Shown piece after piece: positions 53,401-61,100 of a stretch of 64,000 nucleotides of DNA; positions within the stretch are counted from its first letter, which is position 1; the number at the start of each line of letters is the position of its first letter. Source of the stretch: Mactra quadrangularis (lineage: Eukaryota > Mollusca > Bivalvia > Venerida > Mactridae); contig CM046309.1 in NCBI GenBank assembly GCA_025267735.1, forward strand, positions 59,833,319 to 59,897,318, in the 5' to 3' direction. Both the position numbers and the translations under genes were made by a program. The notes beneath the pieces are model-generated. The model did no database searches and had not been told where the DNA came from. It worked only from the letters and a program-made list of their open reading frames with translations.

Positions 53401-56400
53401 GGAATAAATCCATAGTTTGTGCTGTTTAGCAATAATGTGTAGAAAACTTTGTTTGTACCGCCTGTGCACGGACGGAAAACCCCCATTAATTTGAATTCCG
53501 GATTAGGTCTATTTTCTTAAGTATATTTTTAAAGTAATAACTGAATGCAATAATCTGATCACTTCAGTTCAAAACAGTCACCATTCAATTGACCTTAATC
53601 ACTTTTTAATTACTAGACTTGATGATCATTTATTTCTAGTTCACTACATTTTCACATGGTTGAACTAATTGTAAAGACCTTATAATTCAAAATAACTTCA
53701 ATTACTTTTGTAGGAACAAAATACCATCATACTCCACCCACATAAACTGACATCATCATTGCTACGGCCTAATATAAAACTAGGTTTGTTTCGGGTTTCC
53801 CGACCGACCGTATTTTTCGCCGATTTCCGTATTTTTTTTGTAATTTTTAGGAAACATTATGACCAAAACGTCGAAAAAAACGGGAAAACAGGCGAAATGG
53901 TTTTTATTCTTTCCTACTTACTTGTGAATAAGTGGTTGAGGTTGTCAATAGACGTGCTAAGTAGCAATCTCCGAGCTGAATAGTCGTCAATTCAATAAGT
54001 TGATTGATTGAAAAATTCAATTTCAAATTGTCATGTGTATTTCAGTATAAATTAATAGAAACAGCCAATACAAGTATAGTTATGTTCTCCTGTAAAGACC
54101 TACTTGGTTATTACAAACTTGTGCAATTTAAAAAAAATGAAGCCCCAAATCCTTAATTTATATTTTTTGAAACACTCAAAGTAATTTCGGACATGTATAT
54201 ACAATTCGGACATGTATATACAATTCAGACATGTATATACAATTCAGACATGTATATACAATTCGGACATGTATATACAATTCGGACATGTATATACAAT
54301 TCGGACATGTATATACAATATAGTCTGAAATATTTAATTTATATTTTTTTGAAACCCTCTAAGTTCTCTCAAGTACGCAAGTTAATCAAATTTATCAACT
54401 AAATTGAATTGGACTGAGTTTACACTGTGACAGATAAAAACCGAGCAAGAGCAGAAAGTGCTGTCCTCATTATTTGAGAAGATTGAGGTCTCTAATTAAG
54501 ACTATTCCAATATAAAGAATTTTAGAGCATTGATTTTTATGGTGCTGTAGATTTTACTGTACATCATATATGAGTAGTATTCACTAATTGACAAGATCTA
54601 AACAAACCTAAATGTTTCATTATTAATTCACACGAGTCCCAGAGGGGAAATAACATTCACTAGTATGGGAATCATAGAAAAAATCAACAACAAAAAGCAA
54701 CAACAGCAACAAAACATAATCAAAATTACCCATCAAGCATTGATTTTACCATAAACCAGTTTATACTTTTTACAGTAAAAAAAAGTTAAAAAAGTGCTGT
54801 TTAAAGTCTGCTTCCATATACATGTTCAGCCATCTGTACAATATTGTGCAATAACTCCTGATCACTGAAATCACCCTCAGGCAGGCAATTCCTCACAGTA
54901 CCCATTTACACAGAACAATTGTAGGTTAATTTATAGCTCAAGGATATTAGCAGTGCCCTTAGTGGGGATCGAACTCAGGACCTCTCGATCAGTCCATGTA
55001 ACTTGTTACTTTTCTTTATTTTCAAAACTTGATTTGTATGGCATTTATCAATGAAATTTTATTAGCAGTCATCAACTAACTTTTCGCGAGCACTGACCCA
55101 ATTTATAATGCTTCATAGTAATAGGCAAAATTACCCAGTCAATGCCTTAACCAACTTGGGACCAACTTTGGACTAGTGAAAAACATATATCCTATACTAA
55201 ATAAAGTTCTAAAGAAACAGTTCACTAAAACACAACTTTCTATTATTCTTAATCCAAACGTTTCAGGGGGATAAGCCCCCTTCTTCAAGGGGCTTTTGAC
55301 CGAAATCAATAGTACTACCATCTTCCTTTATAAGAAGATCCAGTTAAAAGTCCCTTGAAGAAGTGGGTTTATCCCCCTGAAACCTTAGGATTAAGAATAT
55401 TTCTAACAGTTGGGCTAGTTAATTATTTTATTATTTACTGTAAATTATATACAATGTATCAGACTAGTGATCAAACAAATTTAACACAGTGACTGTTATA
55501 AACCAGCCAGATTATATGAAATAAGTAATTTTCACTAGCCTGAATCAATTTTCACTAGCCCCCCAGTCTACGAAATTAATGGTTGTCTGGTTGCCCAGGA
55601 CAACTACTTTTTAGTTTGACCAACCAAAAATTTCTTTTGGGCAACCAAAAATCTACAAACAAGATATAGTGCTAGTTGAAATGACATGTTCGGGCAACCA
55701 CTTTCATATCCTAATTTCGTAGACCGCTAGTCCAGGGCTTTATGCTAATGGGTTAAGGGTGATGAATGCTACCTCAGTAGAGTAAATTTGAGCTCTTTCA
55801 TGAAAATAAAGGAGATTTTCTAGCATTTCCATAGAGAAAGCATCTCAACTACTTTAATAATAACAAGAGCCACCACAGAAATTATTATACATAATACTCT
55901 AACATTTAGTAAGTGTAAAACAATTATGAACGTCAATAAAGGAGAATTTTGAACCCGTAATTATGAGTAATCATAAAAAAATACTAAATAATAAGAAGAA
56001 AAACAGCCTTATAGTCTTACAAGTCTTATATAATTGTGAAGTAATAAATGCTAATATGTCATTAGAATGCATTATATATCAGAAAATATATCAAAACTCA
56101 TTTGGTTGTCATGGGAAAACTGGAATATTTGCAATAGATATGGTAAATTAACATACAGTGCCCTCCAAATGTTCTGAGACAATAAAATTTTGAGAAAAAA
56201 CTTATATGTATATACATACCACAAATAATCTTAAGTCATCTAGATTTCATTATAAAGTTCCATTTGTTTAGTTTAAGTTATTGTTGTTAACTGTGGACTC
56301 AGTAATATAATATTGTTAAAGTTTTGCGGAAAATAAAAGTCATCAAGAATATAGACGCTTGTGATGATAATAATTATGCAACCAGAGTTGAGTAGAGCAC

Positions 56401-57715
56401 AATTGAGAGACACTGTCAGCACGGGGTTCGAACATCGAACTTGAACATTGATCAGTCAGCCTGTCAGAGCTAATTCTCCATACATCAAATTGCCAGTGCC
56501 ACTGCCAGACGCAGCCCTCGGCGACATATACCACAAATAATTTTATAACTAGTGATACCCCCGCAAAAATCTAAAAATATGCGACAAACAGGAAGTAGAT
56601 GAGCAAGGAGCATGAAATCGCTTTACACCACATGGGACTATTGGATGAAGCAATATGCAAAGTATTAGGCTGCTGCATGTTATAGTTGCTGAGAAAACTG
56701 CGACGGAAATTTTGTATCGGACGGATGGACGGACGGACGCACGCACGCACGGACAAGGGTAAAACAGTATATCCCCCTCTTCTTCGAAGCGGGGGTATAA
56801 TAATCAACAAGTATAACATATTTTGAATCATATGTTGATAAACTAATTTATGTTGATTTTAAAATTCGCTCAAATGATTCCATGTTTTTCCCTGAGTATA
56901 TGTGAACTAATTTTTCCATAGAATCAGGACTTTGTCCAAGAACTTTTGGAATGCACTGTAGATAAATGTAGCTAGATAATGGGCTTACACAACAGAATTC
57001 TGAAATGTAATATAGCATAATATTTAGAAAATAACAGAATACGTGCCAAAACAAGAATTAGTATCCTAAGAGGGTGAAACAACTACAGTACCATACACAG
57101 TACCCACCAAAAGTTCGGAGACAAAAGAAATTAGTAACAATTCTTGAATTTCGATGATTATTTTTTGAGAATCATTTTTTTTTACATATTTAAGTATGGT
57201 TTGTAATAGAATGAGAAAAAACTTTATGAATGTAACATGTTAATAAAATTCAGCATCTGACATCCTAAAGCCTCCAAAACCATGTTTAAAGTAATTATTT
57301 TCCATAACATAGCTTTTATGCTATTTTTGTAGCCTAAGTTATAATCATAATGATAACCAAAAAATTAAGCAAAATTAAAAGGCATTTAAAAAAAAACAGT
57401 CATCAAATTTTAGATAAAAGCTATACAGTAGGCCTACAAACTTTTGGTGGGTACTGTATCTACCCATACATGTATAATATACAGTTGAGTATGCAACATA
57501 GAACATCTTTGTTATTGCAAAAAATATGAGAAGTTTAACAATTCTTGAGTTCAAAATAAAAAATTTTAGTAACGTAGAAATGGTCTCTATATATTATTAA
57601 GACTATTCGGCTTTTAAGACAACTGCTTTTGATGGTACTTAGAGTGGAATCTAACTGAAGTGTAATTGTATATCATTTTTTCAATTCCCAGGCCATTGAG
57701 TCAACTTGACCACTA

Positions 57716-57749
<34 letters not shown>

Positions 57750-58074
57750 GATTGTGATGATGATAGTGATGATGATGATGGTGGGGGTGTTGGTGATGAT
57801 GATGATGGTGGTGATGATGATGATAATAATGGTGATGATGATGATGATGATGGTGATGATAATGATGATGGTAATGATAATGATGGTGATGATGATGATG
57901 ATGATGATGGTGATGATAATGATGATGGTGATGATTATGATGGTGATGATGATGATAATGATGATGTGATGATGATGATGATGATGTTAATGATAAGGAT
58001 GATGGTGGTGATGATAATGATTATATTGATGATGGTGATGGTGGTGATGATGATGAAGGTGATGATAATGATGG

Positions 58075-58105
<31 letters not shown>

Positions 58106-61100
58106 AATGATGATGATAGTGATGATGATGATGATGATAATGATGATGGTAATGATGATGATGATAATGATGGTGATAATGATGATGATGGTGATGATAA
58201 TGATGATGGTGATGATGATGATGGTGATGATGATGGTGGTGATGATGATGTGGACTATAAACAATCAAATGTTTTATATTGGCCTAGTAAATATGAAACA
58301 TAATGATAAAATAATGGACAGAATCTGTTACAATAAAATATGGCCACTAGGCACAAAGTGTAATATAACATTGATAATCATAGCAAGCCTAATATTGACA
58401 GCTTGACGTTTTACAGTTTTTTTTACATATTACAATACAACCTTTACATTCAATTTTTCTCGGCCATTCACTAGGAATAACCTCAGACATATTTAGACAC
58501 CATTTTGGAACTACCTTTGCGTCACATGGAGAGTTCTCAGTAAGCTTTTGGTGAATAGGCTCAAATAGAAAAGTAAAAGGGTTTATAGGGGGGTGGGCCG
58601 GGAGTCAATTTCTTTCTTTCTTTTTCTTTTTTTGCCAATTTTAACAGCCCTTCAAGTTTTTCTAACCAGCTGTTTTGGTTGGCTGCGGATTCCTAACGAG
58701 AACACAGTACAGGCCCAAACAAAACACTTCAACCGGTGTTGAAGTAAATAAATCCTGGATCATTAAGGCGTATGTAGTAAAAACCCCTGGGTTGCTGGTA
58801 GACGGCCCCTCCCACAAATCATTCCGAGATTATTCATTCAATGAACAGAGAGGTGTTCCCAATGACAACCTTTATATACAATGCCTCCCTCACACAATCT
58901 TCCACTGTAAATTTTCTTGAGCCCTAGCACACTTTATTACATGTAATTATTATAATACAGGGCAAAATAATAAACTAGCCCACATTATTTATGAAATAAG
59001 TAATTTTCGCAAGCCCGGATCAATTTTTCACTAAACCTTGGTTTCAGACTAACAGGTTAAGGCAAAGACTGCTGACCCCTCCATTGGGTCTGTGAAAGGT
59101 CAAGTATGGACCGGCAGTCCCAACTGTTCCTGGCCATTAAAGTCACTTGCTTTCAAACTGTTCCTCCTAAATTTGACACAAAACAGTTAATTTTATATAT
59201 ATCCTAAAAACATGGGATGTTACAAATGAGTATCATTTAAAATGAAATAACTATGGTAACAGATGTTTAATGTATTATTTTATGATGACACATTTTAATA
59301 TGATAACATTAACAGTACAATATATCTAACAAATGAATAAATAAATAAATATGACGTCCATAAAAACATGTACATTTAAACTACAGTACTCAACATTAAT
59401 TTTCACTTTTAGGGGAAACATGTCAGGGTCCTTCCTGGGTTGGGGATCGTTGAGCATGTGGCGATCCGATCCGAACCACGATTCATGTGTAGCGATTCAC
59501 CAATCGAACCACGAATCATTTAATGGGAAAGCATATAGAACACAGGTGAAGAATTACAACAGCTTTTATTATATGGAAACCATGTACTCCAATAATTTCT
59601 TTTACCAGACGTTTTATGGACATTATCAGTGATAACATTTTTGTTTAAATGTGTATCAATCGAAATTTTGACACAAGATAATTAGGTCCCAACATAAATT
59701 AAATTTTTCATTGGTAGAACAGATCGTTTTCAGTGCTAGTTACGGTGAAAATGTTCTTTCAATTCTTTCCAAAAATAGATCGCAATCCGACAAATATTCG
59801 TACTCGATTTTCTGGTTGAGAACGCTAATATCCGAGTACTCAGATACTCGCAGCAGCCCTAGTCCTTTCTGAGGGGATATCACAAGTGCTTGATTTGAGA
59901 AGAATATTAAGAAGTCCCTTTAATAAGACCATTCCAGTATTAAAACTAGTGATGTACCGATGATCGGAAAACATCGATTAGCGGCGTGTTGAAGCTCCCG
60001 ATTATGATGATCGATTAAATTTAGTCAAAATCGATCATCGGCATGAAATTGTCCCGGTGCCATCCGGTACCGAATACGGCTTTTATATGCAGCACTTTTC
60101 CAGATACAGCTTTTATACCCAGCCTTTTATCAACATGGCTGCCATGGACATGCGACGTTTATACGATCACCCCGGTATGAAAAAGAAATCAGAAGACCGA
60201 CCAGTATTATCAAAAGTCTTAAAACCAATTTTGGTCTTAAATCCTTCTATAATGAAAAGCTAAATTGTAGTAAAATGTTTGATAATACGCTATCCTGGTC
60301 TAGTGAACTACATGAACTCAATCTGCTATACCATGAGGTCTTCTGTATCGTAAGCATTTCCAAACCAAACTGCATAGGTAACTTTGAAAAATAAATTGCC
60401 TTAATTATCTAAATTCAGCATTCTATACTTGTTAGAACCCCCAGTTTGATTATTACTATCAGTATCAGAGCTTGGTTGAAAGTTCATATGAACATGTATC
60501 ACACTATTCATTAACTTTTATGTTATTAAGCCAAAAGCAGAAAGCTGCGTTTGTTAATAACCAAATGATTCATGTATAGAAAGCAAATACAAACAACAAA
60601 AACAGCTTTTTTTATTTCTTGGTCTATAATACATCGATTATATAAGGATTCAAAGCAAAATATGAATGCAAAAGCAAATTTATCTTGAACCGATTATAAT
60701 CGGAAGAATCGCATCGACAGCAGTAACCGATTTCAACCGATGATTGATTATAATTTCCAACCGATATCCCATCACTAATTAAAACCATCAATTTTGTCAG
60801 TCCTTCACTGTAGAACTTTTACTGTTATAATATTTAAAAAATGATCCAAAATTATAAAGATATTGTTAAATTTTATTCAACTGCAAGTATGTGGTGGATA
60901 CATTAACCCTACTGATTTAAATACTTCCCCTACAGTACATCTGTACTCATAATTGATTTAAATCAGCAGAGTTAATGTATGCACCACTAACAGTTGAATG
61001 AAATTTAACATTTAACAGGGCACTAAATTTTAATCCATAGTTTGTGCTATTTAGCAATAATGTGTAGGAAACTTTGTTTGTACCAGCTGTGCACAGACGG

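Noticed and set aside
57666..58406. 246-codon Asp- and Met-rich frame
   Set aside because: Runs through a GAT microsatellite; all other frames are open too.
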